Below, piece by piece: positions 44,656-52,447 of a DNA stretch of 64,000 nucleotides (positions are counted from its first letter, which is position 1; each line of letters opens with the position of its first letter). The DNA comes from Prevotella sp. P6B1 (GTDB lineage: Bacteria; Bacteroidota; Bacteroidia; Bacteroidales; Bacteroidaceae), in contig NZ_JNKF01000010.1 of assembly GCF_000702825.1 (NCBI RefSeq), forward strand, positions 62,001 through 126,000, in the 5' to 3' direction. A model generated the notes under the pieces. It was not told the DNA's origin and did not search any database. It saw nothing but the letters and a program-made list of their open reading frames with translations. The position numbers and the translations under genes were made by a program.

Positions 44656-45475
44656 TCCAGGACCGATTGGAGTCTTCGATAGCGGATACGGCGGACTGAC
44701 TATCCTGCATGGCATCCGTCAGCTGCTTCCCGAATACGATTATCTTTATTTGGGCGATAATGCCCGTGCACCTTATGGACCACGTTCGTTCGACGTGGTC
44801 TATGAGTTTACACGTCAGGCCGTCATCAAACTCTTTGAGATGGGTTGCCACCTGGTGATATTAGGCTGTAACACCGCCTCGGCTAAAGCCTTGCGTACCA
44901 TCCAACAGAACGACCTGCCGAAGATTGACCCAGATCGCCGCGTGTTAGGCATTATACGCCCGACAGCCGAGGTGATTGGCGAGTTAACCACCTCTAACCA
45001 TGTAGGCGTATTAGCTACTGAAGGCACTATCAAGAGTGAGAGCTACGATCTGGAGATTCATAAACTACATCCAGACATAGAAGTATCGGGCGTGGCTTGC
45101 CCCTTCTGGGTGCCACTGGTAGAATACAATGAGGCCGACTCGCCAGGAGCCGATTACTTCGTCAAGAAGCGCATCGATGAAATCATGCGCAAGGATCCCA
45201 AGATAGACACCATCATCTTAGGCTGCACCCACTATCCTTTGTTGATGCCTAAGATTCTGAAGTATCTCCCAACAGGTGTTCGCGTCGTACCACAAGGCGA
45301 ATACGTAGCCGAAAGCCTGAAAAGCTATCTCGAGCGCCATCCTAACATTGAACAGCGCTGCTCTAAAGGGGCTGGTGTACACTACCTCACCACAGAGAAT
45401 CCCCAGAAGTTCAAGGAACAAGCCCAGATTTTCCTCCACGAACCTGTAGAGGTCGAAAACATCACGTTAGGATAG
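44636..45475 (+). CDS. murI: Glutamate racemase
   Basis: The 279-aa cytoplasmic enzyme makes D-glutamate for peptidoglycan. Both catalytic cysteine motifs, LGCNTASAKAL and LGCTHYPLL, are present, with the N-terminal GVFDSGYGGLTIL and GDNARAPYGPRS blocks. Its position as the last gene after bamA and ompH genes is the usual Bacteroidetes order. Confidence 0.95.
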   Translation: MRSLPSNPGPIGVFDSGYGGLTILHGIRQLLPEYDYLYLGDNARAPYGPRSFDVVYEFTRQAVIKLFEMGCHLVILGCNTASAKALRTIQQNDLPKIDPDRRVLGIIRPTAEVIGELTTSNHVGVLATEGTIKSESYDLEIHKLHPDIEVSGVACPFWVPLVEYNEADSPGADYFVKKRIDEIMRKDPKIDTIILGCTHYPLLMPKILKYLPTGVRVVPQGEYVAESLKSYLERHPNIEQRCSKGAGVHYLTTENPQKFKEQAQIFLHEPVEVENITLG

Positions 45476-45565
45476 TTTTTACTATCATCGCGCTTTAGGC
45501 ATTGTACCTGCAAACCCAAGAAAACCATTAAAAAAAGTTAAGTACCCGCATATTCTTACAGAATC

Positions 45566-45598
45566 TTTGGCATTTATTAAGAATTAAAACTATCTTTG
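45566..45598 (+). promoter_or_regulatory. Promoter of the PD40 propeller gene
   Basis: TTTG (45566-45569), 21 bp, TATCTTTG (45591-45598), 37 bp before the start. Confidence 0.78.
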
Positions 45599-45635
45599 CA
45601 AAAATATTACCACATTAATTAAAAGCTAAGAAATT

Positions 45636-46616
45636 ATGAAGAAACTATTTTTTGCCGCACTGCTCGTTTCTGTAGCAGCATCAGGCTACGCTAAAAAGAA
45701 GTTGGCCATTACAGCTAATGGCGAGTCGCTTCAGGCTCTAACACAGGTTACGGATAATGAAGAGCCATGCCTCTACCCATTTGGTGGCGATAATGGTACT
45801 GCCCTTTTCTTCTGTGCCCGTGAGAATAAGAGATGGTATAACATCTACAAGAAAGACAATCCTTTCTCTGCAGCTATGACTCAGAAGACAAGCGGAAAGA
45901 ATCTGAACTATGGTCCTGTATATTGCGCAGCCACAGACAAGATTGCCTTCCGTTGCCAGCTTGAAGGTAGCAGCACCTCCGACATCTATATGATGACCGA
46001 TGGAAAGGGAAAGGCACTTAACCAGATTACCGAGTCATCGAATGCTTTCGAAGGTTCACCCAGCTTCAACCCCGAAGGCACACTGCTGGTATACAGCAAG
46101 GTGCAGTATTCATACTACAGATCATACAATTTCTGGGGCGGTCTATTTGGTGCAGCCAATACAGTAGTCGTTGCCAACAGCGAAATCTGGATGAAGAACC
46201 TGAAGACTGGCGAAACCACACTTCTGGGTGCAGGCGCTTGCCCAAGATTCTCACCCGACGGCACCAAGATTGCTTATGTAAAGTATTCGTCTGATGCTAA
46301 GAGTACCAGTATATGGACTATGAATACAGATGGTAGCGAGCCTATCCAAATCACAGATGCCAAGAAGGGCTTTGCCTTGAATCCCTGCTGGAGTCCTGAC
46401 GGAACAAAGTTGGTTTTCCAGTCTTCTAAGAAAGATAAGAAGGACTACGACATCTATATCATCGACATTGATGGCAACAATCTCGTTCAGGTAACTATCA
46501 ACAAGTCGTACGATGGTATGCCTTACTGGACAAAGGATAATTTCCTCTACTTCGTATCAGACCGTGGTAATACTGAGGAGAATCTGCAGATCTGGCGATT
46601 CAAGATGGAAGAATAA
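45636..46616 (+). CDS. Secreted TolB/PD40-type beta-propeller protein
   Basis: The protein is 326 aa with signal peptide ending GYA. At least four PD40/WD40-like repeats are seen (EGSPSFNPEGTLLVYSK, CPRFSPDGTKIAYVKYSS, NPCWSPDGTKLVFQSSKKD, MPYWTKDNFLYFVSD), as in TolB and DPP-IV propellers. No peptidase domain follows, so it is a stand-alone periplasmic propeller, probably for binding. It has its own promoter and a terminator shared with the next, convergent gene. Confidence 0.85.
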   Translation: MKKLFFAALLVSVAASGYAKKKLAITANGESLQALTQVTDNEEPCLYPFGGDNGTALFFCARENKRWYNIYKKDNPFSAAMTQKTSGKNLNYGPVYCAATDKIAFRCQLEGSSTSDIYMMTDGKGKALNQITESSNAFEGSPSFNPEGTLLVYSKVQYSYYRSYNFWGGLFGAANTVVVANSEIWMKNLKTGETTLLGAGACPRFSPDGTKIAYVKYSSDAKSTSIWTMNTDGSEPIQITDAKKGFALNPCWSPDGTKLVFQSSKKDKKDYDIYIIDIDGNNLVQVTINKSYDGMPYWTKDNFLYFVSDRGNTEENLQIWRFKMEE

Positions 46617-46636
46617 TACATCTATAAGATAAAAGA

Positions 46637-46671
46637 AAAAGCAGCCCGCTTATTAGCTACGGGCTGCTTTT
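46637..46671. terminator. Bidirectional terminator
   Basis: A 12-bp stem (46637-46648 with 46660-46671) with A-run and T-run flanks, between convergent genes. Confidence 0.9.
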
Positions 46672-46675
46672 GTTT

Positions 46676-48601
46676 TTATTTCAGTTTAAGATGTTCCCAA
46701 TCGGCTTGCAACGTAGTGGAAGTCTGGATAGTAGGTGTCTGACTCTTCCTGTTCACGATGATTGACTGCTGACGCACATTCTGTCTGACAAACTCACTCA
46801 GTTCGCCTAAAGTACAATCACCACGTGATTCCTGCAGTTTCTTCAGCAGGAAGTACGTAAACAATCCATGGCCCTTTTCCTTATAGGGGTATGCGGTTTC
46901 ATCGCCAGTTGCAGCCGAGAAGACCACCATATTCCCACGAGGCATCTGGCTCTTTGCCTTGATGGCAACACCTCTTGCTGCCATAAGCATTCCTTTACCA
47001 CGTTTAGTGCCAGAGAAGCAGGCATCCATAAACACCACAACACTCTTGGCACCTAACTCGCCAAGTTCCTTATACAAGCGACTTACCGGATAGCAGGCCT
47101 CAACATATCTCCCATCAGCATCTACTGGTAAGAGATAGGCATCGAGTGTTGCCTCATCAGGCACACCATGACCAGCATAATAGAATATCACATTCAGATT
47201 TCCCTCGTATGCATCGGCAATACTTTTAATATCCGAAATGGCAGACAACATGGTACCAAAGGTTACGTTATCATACTTACGAATATTCTGAGCCGGAATG
47301 CCCAATGTTCTTTGGCAATAAGCAGCAACAGTCTTGGCATCATTGCTCGCAAAGGGCACCTCTGAAACCTTCTGATACTTCTCGTTACCGATAACTACTA
47401 CAAACGTGTTATTATTTACCGCATCAGTTGTTGGAATTTCTGTATCTATCGTTAAATCCGCATTGGCAACAACGGGCTTGGTTTGCTTCTTGTTTTTTTC
47501 TGGGACGTTACTGACAACAGGAAGACTGATTTCAGGAAGTTCGATATCAACTGATGCAGAGGCTGTATCTTCATTCATTGCTATCGACTGATACTGCTTA
47601 CCATTGACCTTAACCCTAAGTGCAACAAGCTTCAGTCCGTCAACCGTAGCCACGTAATCGCCATCAAGAGTTGCAGTAGCAAAACGGCTCTTAAATGCAG
47701 GCGCATCATCCAGCGAAACCTGAACATACTGCTTACCATAGTTCGTCTCAATGGCATATAGTTGGTAGTCTGCATCATAGGCGCCCAGCTTTGGAGTCAG
47801 ACTATTCTTTCTAGTATAGTCCTTAATAGCCTCAGCCATCAATTCCTTGGTCTTTTTATCTTGATTATCTTTAGTAATTCGCGCCTGATACTGAGCCGTT
47901 GTTTCAAACTCACGCTTTTTCTGCCACTCCTTCAGTTTGGGCATAATATACCTTCTGGCAGCCAGTTCAAACTCGTTGCCCTCTTTCTCCTTGACATCAG
48001 TAGAAAAAGCACATTGGAAGAACACATCTTCGCCTAACTTGATATCAGAGCGCAAACCTTCGAAATTAGCTAACTTATTGCAGTAGCGGAAGGCACCTCG
48101 TCCCAAAGTCATAACAGAAGGTGCCAGTCTAACGCTCTTCAATGTCGTACAACCCTCAAAAGCAAAATCCTGTATCTCAATCACTGAGTTTGGGATGTCA
48201 ACACTCTTCAACATCGTACAGAACTCAAAAGCCCACTTACCGATCACCTTTACCGATGAAGGAATCACTATTTTAGTCAAACCTGTACATCCTTTGAAGG
48301 CCATATTACCTATAGCAGTTACCGTATTAGGTATCTCAACGCCCTTCAGCCATGTATAATCCTGAAAGGCATCACCTATCGATGTCACAGTATAGGTAAC
48401 ACCCTTAACGGTGATGTCGCCGGGAATTACCACATAAGTGTAATCATATGGTTTCCTGACATTCCGAGCAACCTCTACTGTTGTAGGCGACGTACGTCTG
48501 AATGTAAGTTTCTGTCCATCAGGGCACTTGTGTTCAAAGAAATCCTGACCGAATGTGCTAACACTGCACACTACTGCCATCATCAACAACAACCGTCTCA
48601 T
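46676..48601 (-). CDS. Secreted leucine-rich-repeat/caspase-fold protein
   Basis: The protein is 641 aa with signal peptide MRRLLLMMAVVC ending TFG. Residues 55-195 hold five or six BspA/LRR_5-type repeats (VEIPNTVTAIGNMAFKGC, VDIPNSVIEIQDFAFEGC). A helical and beta-rich middle (205-395) has no family I recognise. The caspase domain (398-641) has His478 in YYAGHG and Cys528 in DACFSG, and the protein ends W-E-H-L-K-L-K like the two caspase proteins at 1-1979, 45 kb away. LRR_5 repeats usually bind proteins or host surfaces. Periplasmic or surface location is inferred. Single gene with its own promoter. Confidence 0.88.
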   Translation of the reverse strand: MRRLLLMMAVVCSVSTFGQDFFEHKCPDGQKLTFRRTSPTTVEVARNVRKPYDYTYVVIPGDITVKGVTYTVTSIGDAFQDYTWLKGVEIPNTVTAIGNMAFKGCTGLTKIVIPSSVKVIGKWAFEFCTMLKSVDIPNSVIEIQDFAFEGCTTLKSVRLAPSVMTLGRGAFRYCNKLANFEGLRSDIKLGEDVFFQCAFSTDVKEKEGNEFELAARRYIMPKLKEWQKKREFETTAQYQARITKDNQDKKTKELMAEAIKDYTRKNSLTPKLGAYDADYQLYAIETNYGKQYVQVSLDDAPAFKSRFATATLDGDYVATVDGLKLVALRVKVNGKQYQSIAMNEDTASASVDIELPEISLPVVSNVPEKNKKQTKPVVANADLTIDTEIPTTDAVNNNTFVVVIGNEKYQKVSEVPFASNDAKTVAAYCQRTLGIPAQNIRKYDNVTFGTMLSAISDIKSIADAYEGNLNVIFYYAGHGVPDEATLDAYLLPVDADGRYVEACYPVSRLYKELGELGAKSVVVFMDACFSGTKRGKGMLMAARGVAIKAKSQMPRGNMVVFSAATGDETAYPYKEKGHGLFTYFLLKKLQESRGDCTLGELSEFVRQNVRQQSIIVNRKSQTPTIQTSTTLQADWEHLKLK

Positions 48602-48626
48602 CTTATATCGTTTTAGATTTTGTGCA

Positions 48627-48657
48627 CAAAGTTACACAAATTTTCTAAACATTCAAA
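48627..48657 (-). promoter_or_regulatory. Promoter of the LRR-caspase gene
   Basis: On the minus strand, TTTG (48654-48657), 19 bp, TAACTTTG (48627-48634). Confidence 0.78.
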
Positions 48658-48677
48658 AGAAAGAAGAAAAAAAATAG

Positions 48678-49592
48678 CTACCATACACGTTTCATATTCC
48701 TCGGATGATGCTCGAGGATTTCCTGACGGAGGGTCGAGGTATCGATGTGGGTGTAGATTTCTGTAGTACCAATATCCTCATGACCAAGAAGAGCCTGAAT
48801 GAATCGGAGGTCGGCGCCACCTTCTAAAAGGGCGGTGGCGAAGGAGTGGCGAAGGGTGTGAGGAGAGATCGTCTTCTGGATGCCAGCCTCCTTGGCCTGA
48901 GCCTTGATCATGATGAGAATCATGGTACGCGTAAGATGAGCGCCACGACGATTCAGAAACACATAATCCTCCTCGCCTGGCTTAATCTTCATCAGGTTAC
49001 GGTCATCGAACCAGAAGCGCAGTTCTTGAATGGCCTTAGGCGAGATAGGAACCAAACGTTCCTTCTTACCCTTACCCAGCACCCGCACATATTCTTCGTC
49101 GATATAGAGGTCGGAAAGTTTCAGATTGACTAATTCGCTGACACGTAACCCACAAGAGAAGAGTACTTCGATGATGGCGCGATTTCGATGCCCTTCCCAT
49201 TTCGAAAGGTCGATGTTGGCTTCAAGTCGATCGACTTCATCGGTTGTAAGCACCTCTGGCAGATGGTCGCCAATCTGCGGCGACTCTAACAACTCGGTAG
49301 GATCGTCATCACGATAGCCATCTAATTGTACAAACTTAAAAAAACTACGGATACCGCTCAGAATACGACATTGTGACCGAGGATGGATACCTATATCGTG
49401 AAGCCCTGCCGAGAAATGCTCCAAATCACTCAAGGTCACATCAGCAATAGCAATATGCTCTTTCTCCATATAGTCGAGCAGTTTACGAAGGTCGCGCTGA
49501 TAAGCATCGAGCGTATTGCCCGACATGTTGCGTTGCAGCTTCAGATAGCGCACATAAGCCCTTACAATGTCTTTTTCTCCACTCATGGTCAT
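48678..49592 (-). CDS. xerD: Tyrosine recombinase XerD
   Basis: A protein of about 304 aa; the ATG at 49592 or at 49586 (MSGEKDIVRAY) is the likely start. The SAM-like N-terminal domain (YLKLQRNMSGNTLDAYQRDL) and catalytic residues are complete: Arg in CGLRVSEL, His-x-x-Arg in HTLRHSFA, His in LGHEDIGTT and Tyr in IYTHI. It resolves chromosome dimers at dif with XerC. Divergence from aroQ and the lack of mobile-element context support the housekeeping role rather than an integrase. Confidence 0.92.
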   Translation of the reverse strand: MTMSGEKDIVRAYVRYLKLQRNMSGNTLDAYQRDLRKLLDYMEKEHIAIADVTLSDLEHFSAGLHDIGIHPRSQCRILSGIRSFFKFVQLDGYRDDDPTELLESPQIGDHLPEVLTTDEVDRLEANIDLSKWEGHRNRAIIEVLFSCGLRVSELVNLKLSDLYIDEEYVRVLGKGKKERLVPISPKAIQELRFWFDDRNLMKIKPGEEDYVFLNRRGAHLTRTMILIMIKAQAKEAGIQKTISPHTLRHSFATALLEGGADLRFIQALLGHEDIGTTEIYTHIDTSTLRQEILEHHPRNMKRVW

Positions 49593-49628
49593 AAATTTGG
49601 TGCAAAAATAATACATTTTTTCAATAAA

Positions 49629-49660
49629 TTTGGATTTTTGCTCACTTATTCGTACCTTTG
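49629..49660 (+). promoter_or_regulatory. aroQ operon promoter
   Basis: TTTG (49629-49632), 20 bp, TACCTTTG (49653-49660): a full consensus, 28 bp before the start. Confidence 0.85.
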
Positions 49661-49687
49661 CAGCCGTATTAATACAAAGTTACAAAA

Positions 49688-50104
49688 ATGAAGATTCTGA
49701 TTATCAATGGTCCGAACCTGAACTTGTTGGGCCAGAGAGAGCCAGGCATCTATGGTTCGTCGTCGTTCGATGCCTACTTGCCTGAGTTGCGCAAGCGCTT
49801 TGCCGACATCGACATCGAGTACTATCAGAGCAACGTTGAGGGTGAGCTGATTAACAAGATGCAGGAGGTTGGCTTCAGCTACGACGGCATCGTACTGAAT
49901 GCTGGCGCCTACACCCACACCTCTATCGCTCTGCAGGATTGTATCCGCTCGCTGAAAAGCCCTGTCATCGAGGTGCATATCTCGAATGTACACCAGCGTG
50001 AGGAGTTCCGTCACAAGTCGATGATATCCTGCGCATGCAAGGGTGTTATCCTCGGCTTTGGTCTCGACTCATACCGTTTGGCTATAGAAGCGCTGAGAGG
50101 ATGA
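49688..50104 (+). CDS. aroQ: Type II 3-dehydroquinate dehydratase
   Basis: The 138-aa cytoplasmic dodecameric enzyme carries out the third step of the shikimate pathway. The motifs NGPNLNLLGQREPGIYG (catalytic Tyr), NAGAYTHTSIAL and EVHISNVHQREEFRHKS (catalytic His region) are intact. Its stop overlaps the next start in ATGA. Confidence 0.96.
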   Translation: MKILIINGPNLNLLGQREPGIYGSSSFDAYLPELRKRFADIDIEYYQSNVEGELINKMQEVGFSYDGIVLNAGAYTHTSIALQDCIRSLKSPVIEVHISNVHQREEFRHKSMISCACKGVILGFGLDSYRLAIEALRG

Positions 50105-50727
50105 CGCTCGACGAGTATATCCTGCAGCATACGGAGCCAGAGCCCGACTACCTGTACCGACTATGGCGAGCCACCCACATACACACCATTCACGGGCGTA
50201 TGGCGAGTGGACACCTGCAAGGTAGGCTACTCAAGATGCTGGTAAAGATGATTCGTCCTCAGAACATCCTCGAGATAGGCACCTTTAGCGGCTACAGCGC
50301 CATATCGATGGCAGAGGGACTGGACGAAGGCGGAAGACTGTACACTTTCGAAATCAACGACGAGATGGAAGACTTTACCCGTCCGTGGATAGAAGGTTCG
50401 AGCGTGGCTGATAAGATCAACTTCATCATCGGCGACGCCCTGGAAGATGCTCCCAAGTTGGGTATTGAGTTCGATCTGGCTTTCATGGACGGCGATAAGC
50501 GCACCTATCGTGACTGCTACGAAATGGTGATGAGCATACTGAAGCCTGGCGGTTTTATACTGGCCGACAACACACTCTGGGACGGTCATGTAGTGGATCA
50601 TGCCTACGACAAAGACCGGCAGACCCAGGGAATAGAGACATTCAACGACTACATAGCCCGCGATCAGCGTGTAGAGCAAGTGATACTGCCACTGAGAGAT
50701 GGACTGACATTGATACGGAAGAAATAA
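50101..50727 (+). CDS. SAM-dependent O-methyltransferase (class I, COMT-like)
   Basis: The protein is 208 aa. The ATG at 50101 overlaps the aroQ stop (ATGA); an earlier in-frame ATG lies within aroQ and is rejected. SAM-binding motif I ILEIGTFSGYSA, acidic FEINDEM and metal-binding DLAFMDGDKRTY/LADNTLWDG fit the cation-dependent O-methyltransferase_3 family. The substrate is unknown, probably a catechol-like or small-molecule hydroxyl. Confidence 0.88.
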   Translation: MTLDEYILQHTEPEPDYLYRLWRATHIHTIHGRMASGHLQGRLLKMLVKMIRPQNILEIGTFSGYSAISMAEGLDEGGRLYTFEINDEMEDFTRPWIEGSSVADKINFIIGDALEDAPKLGIEFDLAFMDGDKRTYRDCYEMVMSILKPGGFILADNTLWDGHVVDHAYDKDRQTQGIETFNDYIARDQRVEQVILPLRDGLTLIRKK

Positions 50728-50753
50728 AAAGGCAAAAAGTAAAAAGGTAAAAA

Positions 50754-51089
50754 ATGCAAGAGACAAGACAAAACAAGATTGCGAGAATGCTCCAGAAAGA
50801 GCTCTCGTTGATATTCCAGCAGCAGACACGTGCCACTCACGGCGTCATGATATCTGTAACACGTGCCAAGATATCACCCGACCTGAGCATCTGCACCGCC
50901 TATCTCAGCGTATTCCCCAGTGAGAAGGGCGAAGAGATCCTGGCTAACATCAATGCTAACAGCAAACAGATCAGATACGAGTTGGGCACACGTGTAAGAA
51001 ACCAGATGCGCATCATCCCAGAACTGCGATTTTTTATCGACGACTCGCTCGACTATATCGAGCATATCGATGAACTGCTGAAGAAATAA
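50754..51089 (+). CDS. rbfA: Ribosome-binding factor A
   Basis: The 111-aa KH-fold protein matures the 16S rRNA 5' end. The N-terminal RQNKIARMLQKELSLIF and central VTRAKISPDLSICTAYLSVFP are typical. It overlaps the next gene in TAATG. Confidence 0.92.
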   Translation: MQETRQNKIARMLQKELSLIFQQQTRATHGVMISVTRAKISPDLSICTAYLSVFPSEKGEEILANINANSKQIRYELGTRVRNQMRIIPELRFFIDDSLDYIEHIDELLKK

Positions 51090-52339
51090 TGAAACGAATG
51101 TTCGGCGTAGTCAACTTTCCGTTCTTCATAGCCCGCAGGTATCTGTTCTCAAAGAAATCCACTCATGCCATCAATGTCATCAGTGGAATCTCTGTTGTTG
51201 GTGTCGCCATTGCTACGATGGCGCTGATAGTCACGTTATCGGTCTTCAACGGTTTCCACGACCTGGTGGCCACATTCTTCACCAGCTTCGATCCACAACT
51301 GAAGGTGGTACCTACTGAAGGAAAAACGGTAGCCGCCGATGATCCGATACTGACACAGATTCGCCAGCTGCCTCAAGTAGAGGTTGCCACAGAGAGCGTT
51401 GAGGATATGGCACTTGCCATCTATCGTGATCGACAGGCAATGGTTGTCATCAAAGGCGTTGACGACAACTTCGACCAGCTGACCCACATTAACGAGATTC
51501 TTGTGGGCGATGGCGATTTCAGCCTGCACGCTGCCGATATGGACTATGGCACACTTGGCATACGACTGGCCGAGACTCTTGGTACAGGCTATACCTACGA
51601 AGAGCCTATCCACATCTATGCACCCAAGCGCGAAGGACAACTGGATATGACAAACCCTGACGATGCTTTTGAAGAGGATGAACTCTACTCACCTGGTGTA
51701 CTGTTCAACGTCAAGCAATCACGTTACGACAAGAACTACATCCTGACAAGCATCTCGTTTGCACGCCGTATCTTCGGACAACAAGGCATGCTATCGTCGC
51801 TCGAGCTCAGGCTGAAGCCTGGCAGTCATTTCGACGAAACAAAGGAGCTGATCAAACAACTATGCGGCGATAAGTTTACAGTAAAAGACCGTTTCGAGCA
51901 GCAGGACGACACCTTCAAGATCATGAAGATAGAGAAGTTAATCGCCTATATCTTCCTCACCTTTATCCTCATGGTGGCCTGCTTCAATATCATCGGCTCG
52001 CTCTCAATGCTGATTATTGACAAAAAGGACGATGTGGTGACACTACGTAATCTGGGTGCATCCGACAAACAGATCATCCGCATTTTCCTGTTCGAAGGGC
52101 GAATGATATCCGCAATCGGTGCCATACTTGGGATTGTCATTGGGCTGGCACTATGCTGGATTCAGCAACGATATGGCATTGTGGGCCTAGGCTCATCAAG
52201 CGGCACTTTCGTTATTAACGCCTACCCCGTCAGTGTACATCCAGAAGACATCATCCTGGTGTTCTGCACGGTACTCATCGTAGGCTTCCTCTCTGTATGG
52301 TATCCTGTGAGATACTTTGCTAAACGATTATTAGTGTAA
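51089..52339 (+). CDS. LolC/LolE-type lipoprotein-releasing ABC permease
   Basis: The 416-aa inner-membrane protein has one N-terminal TM (about 24-48), a large periplasmic domain (50-275), then three TM helices carrying the FtsX domain (MVACFNIIGSLSMLIIDKKDD, LRNLGASDKQIIRIFLFEG). It frees lipoproteins from the inner membrane for transfer to the outer membrane. Many lipoproteins in this window would need it. The ATPase partner (LolD) is not in the window. Confidence 0.88.
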   Translation: MKRMFGVVNFPFFIARRYLFSKKSTHAINVISGISVVGVAIATMALIVTLSVFNGFHDLVATFFTSFDPQLKVVPTEGKTVAADDPILTQIRQLPQVEVATESVEDMALAIYRDRQAMVVIKGVDDNFDQLTHINEILVGDGDFSLHAADMDYGTLGIRLAETLGTGYTYEEPIHIYAPKREGQLDMTNPDDAFEEDELYSPGVLFNVKQSRYDKNYILTSISFARRIFGQQGMLSSLELRLKPGSHFDETKELIKQLCGDKFTVKDRFEQQDDTFKIMKIEKLIAYIFLTFILMVACFNIIGSLSMLIIDKKDDVVTLRNLGASDKQIIRIFLFEGRMISAIGAILGIVIGLALCWIQQRYGIVGLGSSSGTFVINAYPVSVHPEDIILVFCTVLIVGFLSVWYPVRYFAKRLLV

Positions 52340-52372
52340 AAAGTTCATATTTAACGTAGGTTTAACGTAGTT

Positions 52373-52406
52373 TTTGCATCAGATAAACAAAAAAGGTGTA
52401 TCTTTG
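52373..52406 (+). promoter_or_regulatory. Promoter of the M16 peptidase
   Basis: TTTG (52373-52376), 22 bp, TATCTTTG (52399-52406), then GCAGCC. Confidence 0.7.
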
Positions 52407-52447
52407 CAGCCGATTACATAATTATGCAACAACCAAACTTAAATGAA

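Noticed and set aside
45636..46616. TolB of a Tol-Pal system or a DPP-IV peptidase
   Set aside because: No pal/tolQRA genes nearby and no peptidase domain after the propeller; only the PD40 repeats are supported.
48678..49592. Tyrosine recombinase as a sign of an integrated element
   Set aside because: It is full-length, XerD-like, divergent from aroQ, with no att repeats, tRNA target or cargo next to it. A housekeeping dif recombinase fits better.
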